This document shows, in pieces, positions 10,797 through 18,198 of a stretch of 19,200 nucleotides of DNA (positions are counted from its first letter, which is position 1; every line of letters begins with the position of its first letter). Made by a program: the position numbers and the translations under genes. The notes beneath the pieces were generated by a model that saw nothing but the letters and a program-made list of their open reading frames with translations, did no database searches and had not been told where the DNA came from. The stretch is from CF-167 sp963695195 (GTDB taxonomy: Bacteria; Chloroflexota; Limnocylindria; QHBO01): contig CAVOGE010000002.1 in assembly GCA_963695195.1 (NCBI GenBank), forward strand, positions 1 to 19,200, read 5' to 3'.

Positions 10797-11105
10797 ATGG
10801 AACGCAGTCCGCAGCCAGCGTACCTGGTGCTGAAGGGCGACATTGTCGCCGCGCTCGGCCAACAAGCCACCGCGCGCCTGCTGCACCAGGACGCGATCAG
10901 CCGTGTGGTCGATCCGACCAAACAGTCCGTGTGGAGCCTGGGTTGGCTGGCGCGCTGCGCGAGTTCGCTCGGTCACGATGATCTGGCCCTGAAGCTCCGC
11001 GCGGCCAGCACTGCGCAGATCGAAGCCGAGGAGGACAGCGCCCTGCAGGGTGCGCTATTACCGGAACGCGGAGATGGCGCCAACGAGATGAGGGCCGCGG
11101 CATGA
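10797..11105 (+). CDS. Hypothetical protein, 102 residues
   Basis: I do not recognise this gene. The reading frame is open for 102 codons from ATG 10797 and has ordinary high-GC codon use. It is rich in Ala, Leu and Gln, probably mostly helical (DIVAALGQQATARLLHQDAI, then LARCASSLGHDDLALKLRAA), and lacks a signal peptide or membrane span. An upstream alternative start at 10764 would add eleven Arg-rich residues. The TGA overlaps the ATG of the next small gene as ATGA (11102-11105), which suggests the two are translated together. No good ribosome site is seen before the chosen ATG. Confidence 0.5.
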   Translation: MERSPQPAYLVLKGDIVAALGQQATARLLHQDAISRVVDPTKQSVWSLGWLARCASSLGHDDLALKLRAASTAQIEAEEDSALQGALLPERGDGANEMRAAA

Positions 11106-11392
11106 GCAAAGTTTCATGGGACATCCTCCAGTGCCCGCTGGCAAAGCGCTGCCGCGCCCGTTAGCAGAAGTTGGAACCGGTGCAAGGCGACCCAGCCATC
11201 CGGTTCTGCGCTGCTTGCGAGCGCTCGGTCTATCTGTGCCAGACCGACGAGGACCTGAGCAAGCACAGCGCGCTCGGGCGCTGCGTGGCGCTCGAAATCC
11301 CCTACATTGGTGTTGCGCACATCGGTGAGCCGCTTTCAGGTCCAGATCGGTACGGGGTGACGGAATCAGGAGGCGACGACGCCGATCCCTGA
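11102..11392 (+). CDS. Small Cys-rich (zinc-ribbon-like) protein with an in-frame amber codon
   Basis: The start ATG overlaps the stop of the upstream gene. It reads MSKVSWDILQCPLAKRCRAR, then a TAG at 11162-11164, and continues in the same frame with QKLEPVQGDPAIRFCAACER, SVYLCQTDEDLSKHSALGRC and VALEIP to the TGA at 11390-11392. The pattern FCxxCxxSVYLC with a later GRCVA resembles small bacterial zinc-ribbon-like proteins of unknown role that I recall only in outline. The amber codon sits where TGG (Trp) would fit, so either a G-to-A error or a true nonsense mutation separates the two halves. A restart at TTG 11171 is possible. The function is not known. Confidence 0.5.
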
Positions 11393-11419
11393 TCGGGACG
11401 CCAGTTTTCGCCGGCACGC

Positions 11420-11911
11420 CTATGGCTTGTCCGGTCCCTGGCGCACAGCAGTGTCGATGGCAACCAGCAAGCTGACGGTCTGGTCGTAGATGCCGGGACG
11501 CTTGCTCTCGCGGGGCCCGCCACGTTGAGGACGGTGACGGCGTGTTCGCGAAGCCACGCAAGAACGTTCGCCACCGCGACTTCGGTCACGCCGGCGTCGA
11601 GGGGCACGAGCAGGTGTGGCTTGCCCTGCTTCTGTGCGAAAACTTGGGTCGCCAGGCTTCCACCTTCCAACTCGCCCAGATTGATGATCAGCGTGCCATC
11701 GCTGTCCTGGACGTTTCGTCGCGTGCGCTGGCGGTAGCAGCCATCGACCAGCTCGGCGAGTTGGTACTTCGGAGGAATGAGGCAAACTTCGGCCTCTCGC
11801 CCTCGCGGTCGCCCGCCGCCGTGCGTGTAGCCGTTCTTGATGGCGAAATCGAGCGCGGTACGCCTCGCCGGTCTGTCCACCGGAGACGAGTGGAAGTCGG
11901 AGAAGAAGCAT
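11420..11911 (-). CDS. YpsA-like SLOG family protein (putative molybdenum carrier annotation), frameshifted
   Basis: This is a minus-strand gene of about 163 codons. The start at 11911 gives MLLLRLPLVSGGQTG, the nucleotide-binding signature of the circularly permuted YpsA/SLOG family (often labelled putative molybdenum carrier). After a frame break near 11865 the core reads ALDFAIKNGYTHGGGRPRGR, then PPKYQLAELVDGCYRQRT, NVQDSDGTLIINLGELEGGS, KQGKPHLLVPL, and LREHAVTVLNVAGP. A second break near 11515 restores RESKRPGIYDQTVSLLVAID and the TAG at 11420-11422. SLOG domains bind nucleotide or nucleotide-derived ligands; the ligand of this subfamily is not established, and I see no molybdenum genes nearby. 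It is transcribed towards the Cys-rich gene and away from hsdM. Confidence 0.78.
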   Translation of the reverse strand: MLLLRLPLVSGGQTGEAYRARFRHQERLHARRRATARARGRSLPHSSEVPTRRAGRWLLPPAHATKRPGQRWHADHQSGRVGRWKPGDPSFRTEAGQATPARAPRRRRDRSRGGERSCVASRTRRHRPQRGGPRESKRPGIYDQTVSLLVAIDTAVRQGPDKP

Positions 11912-12215
11912 CTATTGTGAAGATCCTGTCCGCCAGCACCCGGGAAGCTGAGCGACTGCGGAGAAACCGTCGTTCCCATGGAAATGGTCGAACCTCGGGC
12001 ATGCGACTGACGGACGAGATGCTCGAGGGTTCAGGTGCAGACCATCCTGCCGGCAGTTGATTGTGCCGTTCACCTCGAAAGATGCAACCATGCCCAACTG
12101 CTGGCTGCTGGAAGTCACTGAGCGCCGCCTTGGTGGTCCAAATGACAGCACACTCAAACCCTTAATTCGACGCGACCCAAAACGAAAACCACCCTATGGA
12201 TTAGCTTAACTCGCA
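11912..12215. other. Intergenic region between the SLOG gene and hsdM
   Basis: These 304 bases separate two divergent genes. I see no coding homology. The right 60 bases are more AT-rich (around 12160-12212, containing CCCTATGGATTAGCTTAACT) and probably carry the hsdM promoter, but no confident pair of promoter hexamers can be set by eye, and hsdM has no clear ribosome site. Confidence 0.5.
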
Positions 12216-14523
12216 ATGGATCACATCACCAACTTCATCTGGGGCATCGCAGACGACACTCTACGCGATGTCTTCGTGGTAAGTACCGCGATGATTCTGC
12301 CGATGACGGTCCTGCGCCGCCTTGATGCGGTGCTGGAGCCGACCAAGCAGGCTGTGCTGGAAATGAAAGCGGCCCTCGACAAGGAGAGGATCACCAATCA
12401 GGACGACGCGCTGCGCTCGGCCTCTGGCGAGGCTTTCTACAACACCTCGCCCTTCCTCTGCGTCATCCTCAAGTCGCCAACCGGAGCAGACGCTCAAGGA
12501 CGATCTTTGCCTACCTCGATGGTTTTCGCCGAACGTGCAGGACATCCTCAAGAACTTCGAGATTCCGGCATCAGATTCCCGCGCTCTCCGAGTCCGACGG
12601 CCTCGGCCAGCTCATCGAGAAGTTCCTCGACAAGGACATCAACCTCAGCCCGCACCCGGTCGGCGAGCTGCCCGGCCTCGACAACCACTCGATGGGCACC
12701 GTCTTCGAGGAACTGGTGCGCCGGTTCAACGAGGACAACAACGAGGAAGCCGGGGAGCACTGGACGCCCGCGCGATGCCGTCAAGCTCATGGCCAACCTC
12801 ATGTTCCTGCCCGTCGCCGACAAGATCGAGTCCGGCACCTATCTGCTCTACGACTGCGCCTGCGGCACCGGCGGCATGTTGACCGTCGCCGAGGAGACCC
12901 TCCAGCAGATCGCCAAGGCCCACGGCAAGCAGGTCGCCACCCACCTGTATCGGGCAGGAGATCAACGCCGAGACCTACGCCATCTGCAAAGCCGACCTCC
13001 TGCTCAAGGGCGACGGCGACGCGGCGGACAACATTGTCGGCGGCCGAACACTCCACGCTCTCCAACGACGCCTTCCGCTCCCGCGAGTTCGACTTCATGC
13101 TCGCCAATCCGCCCTACGGCAAGAGCTGGAAGAGCGACCTCGAACGCATGGGCGGCAAGAAGGAATCTACAGACCCGCGCTTCGTCATCCAGCACGCCGG
13201 CGATCCGGAGTACTCGCTCATCACCCGCTCCAGCGACGGCCAGATGCTCTTTCTGGCCAACATGCTGAGCAAGATGAAGCACGACACCCCGCTCGGCAGC
13301 CGCATCGCCGAGGTCCACAACGGCTCGTCCCTGTTCACCGGCGACGCCGGGCAGGGCGAGAGCAACATCCGCCGCTGGATCATCGAGAACGACTGGCTGG
13401 AGGCCATCGTCGCCCTGCCGCTGAATATGTTCTACAACACCGGCATCGCCACCTACGTCTGGGTGCTCACCAACCGGAAGCCCGAACACCGCCAAGGGCA
13501 AGGTGCAGCTCATCGACGCCACCCAGTGGTTCCGCCCGCTGCGCAAGAACATGGGCAAGAAGAACTGCGAACTCGCCGCCGAGGACATCCAGCGCATCTG
13601 CGACACCTTCCTCGCCTTCGAGGAAACGCGCAGCAGTCGAAAATCTTCCCCAACGCCGCCTTCGGTTACTGGAAGGTGAAGGTCGAGCGCCCGCTGCGCC
13701 TCCACAGCCAGCTCACCCGCCAGCGCGATCGAGACCCTGCGCTACGCCTCCGGCGACGAGGACATCCGCGCCGCGCTCTACGCGAAACTCGGCGACGCCC
13801 TCTTCGACAACCCCGCCTCCGTGCGCAAGCAGCTGGAGAAACTGGTCAACGACTGGGGCAAGGCGACGACGACGAGGAGGACGAGGACGACGAAGCAGAC
13901 ACGCCAAGAAAGAGCCTGCCCGACAAGAAGAAGAAAGAAGCTGCTCAACGAGGCCACCTGGAAGCGCGACGCCATGCTGCTCGAGGTCGCCACACCGCTC
14001 CGCGAGGAACTCGGCGACGATCTCTTCGAGGACCACAACCTCTTTCTGGAACAGGTTGAAGCCGCGCTCAAGGAAGCTCGGCATCAAGCCAGTCGCCACC
14101 GACCTGAAGCTCATCGTCAATGCCGTGAGTTGGCGCGTGGAGGATGCGCCCGCGTCATCAAGAAGGTCCACAAGCCCGGCAAGGCCACAAGCCGACCCGC
14201 TGCGCGGCCTGTATGCCGCCGAGATCGACGGCAAAACCTGCATCGTCGAATACGAACCCGACAGCGAACTGCGCGACTACGAGCAGATCCCGCTGCTGGA
14301 GGAAGGCGGCATCGAGGCCTTCATCCGCCGCGAGGTCCTGCCCTACACGCCCGATGCGTGGATCGTCGAGCCGACACCAAGATCGGCTACGAGGTCAGCT
14401 TCACCCGCCACTTCTACCAGCCGCCCGCAGCTCCGCACCCTCGCCGAGATCAGCGCCGACATCCTCGCGCTGGAGCAGGAGACCGAGGGCCTGCTGCCGA
14501 CGAAATCACCAAGGAGGCGATGA
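12216..14523 (+). CDS. hsdM: Type I restriction-modification system N6-adenine methyltransferase HsdM (frameshifted)
   Basis: HsdM methylates adenine within the site chosen by its HsdS partner and is the M subunit of the type I complex. The N-terminal HsdM_N bundle opens MDHITNFIWGIADDTLRDVF and continues ILPMTVLRRLDAVLEPTKQA. After breaks it reads DNHSMGTVFEELVRRFNEDN and EEAGEHWTP. SAM-binding motif I is YDCACGTGGML (about 12847-12881) and catalytic motif IV is FDFMLANPPYGKSW (about 13089-13130). Downstream are SRIAEVHNGSSLFTGDAGQG, WIIENDWLEAIVALPLNMFY, an acidic stretch near 13865-13905, and the C-terminal EVSFTRHF and ETEGLL segments. Frame changes occur at about 12280, 12460, 12580, 12770, 12950, 13040, 13490, 13630, 13730, 13860 and others through 14500. 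The length of about 770 residues is normal for this long HsdM subfamily. A TGA at 14521-14523 overlaps an ATG at 14520. Confidence 0.88.
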
Positions 14524-14525
14524 TC

Positions 14526-14896
14526 ATGGCGAAGCTCCCCCGCTACTTCTTCGAGGCCACGCTCCAGCCCGGTGCAACGACAAATTCCAGTGGCGCGACG
14601 ACGTCACCACGGAAATATTGCTGCGAGCTAAAGGCTCAACATCGAGGTGATGGAAATCGCCGGACGGCGGCGATCGCGTTTGGATCAATGAGATGCAGAC
14701 CCTGCTGGCGGTACCTGGGAATCGCGGACGTTTGTATTCAGGTCGGTGAAGGATGCGCATTTTATTGGTCATCAGCAATGGGAATGCCGGTTGGGGCGAA
14801 CAGCGCAGGAGATGTCGGCATCTGCGAAGTATGCGCCGAAATGATGACGGATTTTTCAAATGCACCAGCTAAGGTCCGGCTCAAACATCTTGGTAA
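14526..14896 (+). pseudogene. Degraded or misread region after hsdM, possibly an hsdS start
   Basis: Right after hsdM, in the frame of the ATGA overlap, a possible start reads MAKLPRYFFEATLQPG. The MAKLPRY opening is often seen in type I specificity subunits (HsdS), but the next residues do not continue like one. Short open pieces in all three frames (for example NDKFQWRDDVTTEILLRAKG at about 14573-14632 and TWESRTFVFRSVKDAHFIGH at about 14713-14772) cannot be joined into a family I know. No target recognition domain is visible. Either several indels hide the gene or the region is a scar. A low-confidence call. Confidence 0.3.
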
Positions 14897-15352
14897 CATC
14901 CCTATCACAAGTCGGATGCAGCAGGCATCCGCAACAAGCGGTTCCAGGACGAACTGGCGAGGCAGACTTTTTTCCGCGGCGGCATTGTCACGTCCCACGC
15001 CGACCTGAAGGTGCGGGTGAACGAGGCATTGCATGACGCGATCATTCGTCTGGCACAAGCTGGCGTCAGGGATGCTGCCAAAGGTAAGTTCCACAGCGGC
15101 GCAGCCCTCGACTGGTCACGCCTCGACTTTGCCGCCCGTCAAACCGAGATGGTGCGAGTGCTGCGTGAGGCACTTCGTGTACGTGCCGGCGCCCGGGACC
15201 ATGGCGGGCAGCTCATCATCAAGGTAGATGGGCGTGACGTGTTGGTGGAAGCTCACGCTATTTCCGCTGCCCTGTCGGTCGGCCCCGCGAGAGAACTGGT
15301 TGGCCAGCCTTTTCTGCGCGACCATTACTTGTACATTGCACCTCGCGCTGCG
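14897..15352 (+). pseudogene. Unknown reading frame that runs into the IS element (3' cut)
   Basis: The frame is open from a stop at 14894-14896 and reads HPYHKSDAAGIRNKRFQDEL, ARQTFFRGGIVTSHADLKVR, VNEALHDAIIRLAQAG, and later ALDWSRLDFAARQTEMVRVL and GGQLIIKVDGRDVLVEAHAI. It enters the left inverted repeat of the IS element near 15353 and stops artificially at 15470-15472. The FQDEL...FFRGG...HADLKVRVNEAL part is faintly like the segment that ends DUF4062/TIR-type signalling domains, where an insertion-prone loop precedes a helix. That resemblance is weak. The rest of the gene, if any, would lie to the right of the element, outside the window. Confidence 0.4.
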
Positions 15353-15389
15353 GCGCTTCCCAGAATCAGTCCACCTTTGCTCGCCAAAA
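15353..15389 (+). repeat. Left terminal inverted repeat of the IS21-type element
   Basis: It contains the unit AATCAGTCCACC at 15364-15375. The same twelve bases recur at 15388-15399, exactly 24 bases on, giving two direct binding-site-like units. The region reads GCGCTTCCCAGAATCAGTCC at its outer edge and matches the right end in inverted orientation. Confidence 0.8.
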
Positions 15390-15408
15390 TCAGTCCACCC
15401 GTGCCTGA

Positions 15409-15888
15409 TCAGATCGTCGTGTTTCCGACGTCGGCTATCGGGATAGCAAAGACGCTGGCGGGGACCTTGTAGGTCCATCCGCGGAACGGCTTGCAGGGGA
15501 TGCCGGTGCGCAGGGCTGTCCAGGTACTGGCGTCGAAGATGAACGCGTACGGGCAGGCGGGGTCGGCTGGGGTGTACAGCACTTCGGGGACGAGCTGGAA
15601 GTAGCCGATCCAGCGGCCGCCGCAGGCGATGACCAGACGATCGCCGGTGGCGGTTTGTCCGAGGCCGGTCGGCATGCGCCGGCAATTCCAGATCTCTTCA
15701 ACCGGGGCCGGCAGGTGGCGCCGCTCGAGCTTGTGTGCGAGCACGGCGGGGGCCCAGTACAGGCCGATGTCCACGGTGCGATCTCCAGGCGTGGCGCGGC
15801 TTTCTGCGGTGTTTTCGGCGCGGTTTCTGGTGCGCTTGTGCGCAAACCGCTGAGTGTTCCAATCGGGCCTGAACAAGGCAAGACGCAC
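15409..15888 (-). CDS. Uncharacterised passenger protein of the IS element, PUA/ASCH-like appearance
   Basis: I do not recognise this 159-residue protein. It reads from a GTG at 15886-15888: MRLALFRPDWNTQRFAHKRT, then IGLYWAPAVLAHKLERR, PAPVEEIWNCRRMP, GDRLVIACGGRWIGYFQLVP, PACPYAFIFDASTW, CKPFRGWTYKVP. It is unusually rich in Trp. The GDRLVIACGGRWIGYF segment looks like the core strand pair of ASCH/PUA-like folds, which bind nucleic acids; that is an inference from pattern only. Its 5' end is 38 bases from the divergent ParB-like start, so a shared control region is likely. Its 3' end lies just inside the left inverted repeat, placing it fully within the element. A longer frame on the same strand (15435-15944) lacks protein-like features and was not chosen. 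Confidence 0.5.
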   Translation of the reverse strand: MRLALFRPDWNTQRFAHKRTRNRAENTAESRATPGDRTVDIGLYWAPAVLAHKLERRHLPAPVEEIWNCRRMPTGLGQTATGDRLVIACGGRWIGYFQLVPEVLYTPADPACPYAFIFDASTWTALRTGIPCKPFRGWTYKVPASVFAIPIADVGNTTI

Positions 15889-15926
15889 TGCAGCAATCGG
15901 TGTGCGCAGGCCACTGGGAGGGCACG

Positions 15927-16805
15927 ATGGAACTGGAACTGCATCAGTTGGATTTACGTTATGAGGGCCTGCGCCGCAGAAGTCCGCTGCGGGAACGGCA
16001 ACTGCTGGCGTCGCTGGCGGAGATTGGACAGCAACTGCCGATCGTGGTGGTGGCGCAGCCGGATGCCGGGTTTGTGGTCATCGATGGCTACAAGCGGGTG
16101 CGCGCGTTGCGGCGGCTGGCGTTTGATCGCGTGCGCAGCACGACCTGGGCGGTCGCCGAGCCCGAAGCGCTGCTGCTCGATCGGATGATGCGCTGCGCGG
16201 GCGAGAACACGCTGGAGCAGTCCTGGCTGCTGGCGGAGTTGGCGCAGCGCTTTGCGTTGTCGCTGGAGGATCTGGCGCGGCGCTTCGATCGCAGCAAGAG
16301 CTGGGTGTCGCGGCGCCTGGCGCTCACCGTCGAACTGCCGACAGCGATCCAGGAACAGGTGCGCGCCGGCGCAATCGCGGCGCACGCCGCGATGAAGTAT
16401 CTGGTGCCGTTGGCGCGCGCCAACGCAGCGGCGGCGATCCGCTTGAGCGGTGCGCTGACTGCGCTGAAGCCGACCACACGGCAGGTCGGCGCGTTGTACG
16501 CCGGTTGGCAGTCCGGCAACGCCCGCACGCGCACATTGATCGAGACAACCCCGCAGACCTTTCTTCGTGCGCAGGCAGAAGCGACCGCGGCGGCCGCGCA
16601 GAAATCGCCGCTGCAACAACTGCTCGACGATCTCAAGTACCTCGCCGGCATGGCGCGACGGTTGCGCCGACAACTGCCATCGGGATGGATCGCTGGGCTC
16701 ACAGACGACCAACGGGACGAGGCGCAGCGCCTGTTGCTGGCGACCCGTGCCGAGTTGCACGCCCTGCTCAAACGTTGTGACCAGGAGACCGCTCATGCTC
16801 GATGA
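15927..16805 (+). CDS. ParB/Spo0J-like protein encoded upstream of istA
   Basis: This is a 292-residue DNA-binding protein of the ParB superfamily. The ATG is preceded by GGGAGGG (15917-15923). Residues about 5-95 form a ParB N-terminal-like domain: LRERQLLASLAEIGQQLPIV, then VVIDGYKRVRALRRL. GYKR (54-57) stands at the place of the GERR CTP-binding box in chromosomal ParB. Residues about 110-131 are the central helix-turn-helix (LSLEDLARRFDRSKSWVSRR), followed by the typical LPTAIQEQVRAGAIAAHAA helices. The C-terminal third is helical and Arg/Gln-rich. The stop overlaps the istA start by 11 bases, so the two are probably co-translated. ParB proteins normally partition DNA or regulate plasmid genes; here a role in transposition, target choice or regulation of the element is inferred from position only. 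Confidence 0.85.
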   Translation: MELELHQLDLRYEGLRRRSPLRERQLLASLAEIGQQLPIVVVAQPDAGFVVIDGYKRVRALRRLAFDRVRSTTWAVAEPEALLLDRMMRCAGENTLEQSWLLAELAQRFALSLEDLARRFDRSKSWVSRRLALTVELPTAIQEQVRAGAIAAHAAMKYLVPLARANAAAAIRLSGALTALKPTTRQVGALYAGWQSGNARTRTLIETTPQTFLRAQAEATAAAAQKSPLQQLLDDLKYLAGMARRLRRQLPSGWIAGLTDDQRDEAQRLLLATRAELHALLKRCDQETAHAR

Positions 16806-18198
16806 AGCCACCCGCAGCGCGATCCTGAAGCTGCACGAACAGGGTCACAGCAGCCGCAAGATCGCCGCTGCACTGCACATCGCGCGCTCCAGCGCACAGG
16901 CCGTCATCGCCAGTCGGCGCGCCGAGGTGCCGTCGCTGGTCCGAAGCGAACGCGCCGAGGCCTGGCGGACACAGATCCTCGATCTGCATGCGCGCTTCGA
17001 GGGGCACCTCGGCCGCATCCATGAGGCGCTCACCCAGCAAAAGGCCGATATCTCCTATGCGGCGCTGACCGCGTTCTGCCGCCGCCACGGCATCGGCCAC
17101 AGTCCGAAGCTACCCTCCGGACGCTACACCTTCGCGCCGGGACAGGAGATGCAGCACGACACCTCGCCGCATCGGGCAAAGATCGGCGGCGTACTCACCC
17201 GCGTGCAGACCGCCTCGCTGGTGTTGTGCTACTCGCGGATGATCTTCTTCCAGTGCTATCCGCGCTTCACCCGCTTCGAGTGCAAGGCCTTCTTGACCGA
17301 CGCGCTGGTCTACTTCGGCGGCGCCGCGGGCGACTGCATGATCGACAACACCCACGTGATCGTCGCCGCCGGCAGCGGCGAGGCAATGATCCCGGCGCCG
17401 GAGATGGCCGCCTTCGCCGAGCGCTTCGGCTTTCGATTCAAGGCCCATCGCATCGGCGATGCCAACCGTTCGGCGCGGGTCGAAGCGCCGTTTGCGCGCA
17501 TCGAGCGTGGCTTCCTGACCGGCGAGGACTTCGTCGACTGGGGCGCGCTCAACCAGTCCGCGCGGACCACCTGCGACGACTGGAACGCCAAGTACTCCAA
17601 CAAGCTGCACGCCAGTCGACGCGAGTTGTTCGCGCTCGAACGCACGGCGCTCAAGGCCCTGCCGCTGCACATCCCCGAGGTCTATCAGGTACACGGGCGC
17701 ATGGTCGATCCGGAAGGCTATGTACACTTGAGCCGCGTGCGCTACTCGGTGCCCTACGCGCTGATCGGCCGGCAACTCGAAGTGCGCGAGACGCTGGCAA
17801 AGGTCGACATCTACCTCGGACCACGCCGGGTAGCGACGCATGCGCGCGTACTCGGACCGCTCGACGTGCGCATCACCGATCCAGCCCATCGACCGCCGCG
17901 CGGCCAGCGACCGCGCCGCGCCGATCCGTCGCCCGAAGAAGTCGAACTGCGGCTGCTCGAACCGCGCCTCGCCGATTACCTCGCCAAGCTCAAAGCGCAT
18001 ACCGGCAGCCGCCGTGTGCCGTTGCGGCGACTGCTCACGATGCTGCGCGAATACCCGCGCGACGCGTTCATCAAAGCCTGCACCTGCGCGCACACCTACG
18101 GCCTGTTCGATCTCGATCGGCTGGAAAAGCTGGTCCTGAAGCAGATCGCCAAAGACTACTTCGTCCTGCCAGAAAACCCGGAGCCCAACCGTGAATGA
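16795..18198 (+). CDS. istA: IS21-family transposase IstA
   Basis: IstA is the DDE-type recombinase that cuts and joins the element ends. The ATG at 16795 gives a 467-residue protein. It starts with a helix-turn-helix (residues about 5-40: ILKLHEQGHSSRKIAAALHI), followed by a second DNA-binding region to about residue 105. The RNase H-like core carries candidate catalytic residues Asp122 (EMQHDTSPH), Asp184 (CMIDNTHVIV) and Glu230 (SARVEAPFARIERGF). The C-terminal beta-barrel-like part contains EGYVHLSRVRYSVPYALIG. The length and order fit the family. The Asp122 context HDTSPH differs from the more usual DFG/DWG surroundings. The last eight bases overlap istB. The frame has no breaks. Confidence 0.93.
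   Translation: MLDEATRSAILKLHEQGHSSRKIAAALHIARSSAQAVIASRRAEVPSLVRSERAEAWRTQILDLHARFEGHLGRIHEALTQQKADISYAALTAFCRRHGIGHSPKLPSGRYTFAPGQEMQHDTSPHRAKIGGVLTRVQTASLVLCYSRMIFFQCYPRFTRFECKAFLTDALVYFGGAAGDCMIDNTHVIVAAGSGEAMIPAPEMAAFAERFGFRFKAHRIGDANRSARVEAPFARIERGFLTGEDFVDWGALNQSARTTCDDWNAKYSNKLHASRRELFALERTALKALPLHIPEVYQVHGRMVDPEGYVHLSRVRYSVPYALIGRQLEVRETLAKVDIYLGPRRVATHARVLGPLDVRITDPAHRPPRGQRPRRADPSPEEVELRLLEPRLADYLAKLKAHTGSRRVPLRRLLTMLREYPRDAFIKACTCAHTYGLFDLDRLEKLVLKQIAKDYFVLPENPEPNRE

Noticed and set aside
11542..12060. A plus-strand frame of 172 codons across the SLOG gene
   Set aside because: The minus strand encodes the recognised SLOG motifs SGGQTG and NVQDSDGTL; the plus frame matches nothing.
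13860..13940. Acidic/basic low-complexity run in hsdM as a separate element
   Set aside because: Similar charged linkers occur in this long HsdM subfamily, and conserved HsdM sequence continues on both sides.
15954..16811. A 285-codon minus-strand frame opposite the ParB-like gene
   Set aside because: The plus-strand ParB-like protein has clear domain motifs and a ribosome site; this frame has neither.
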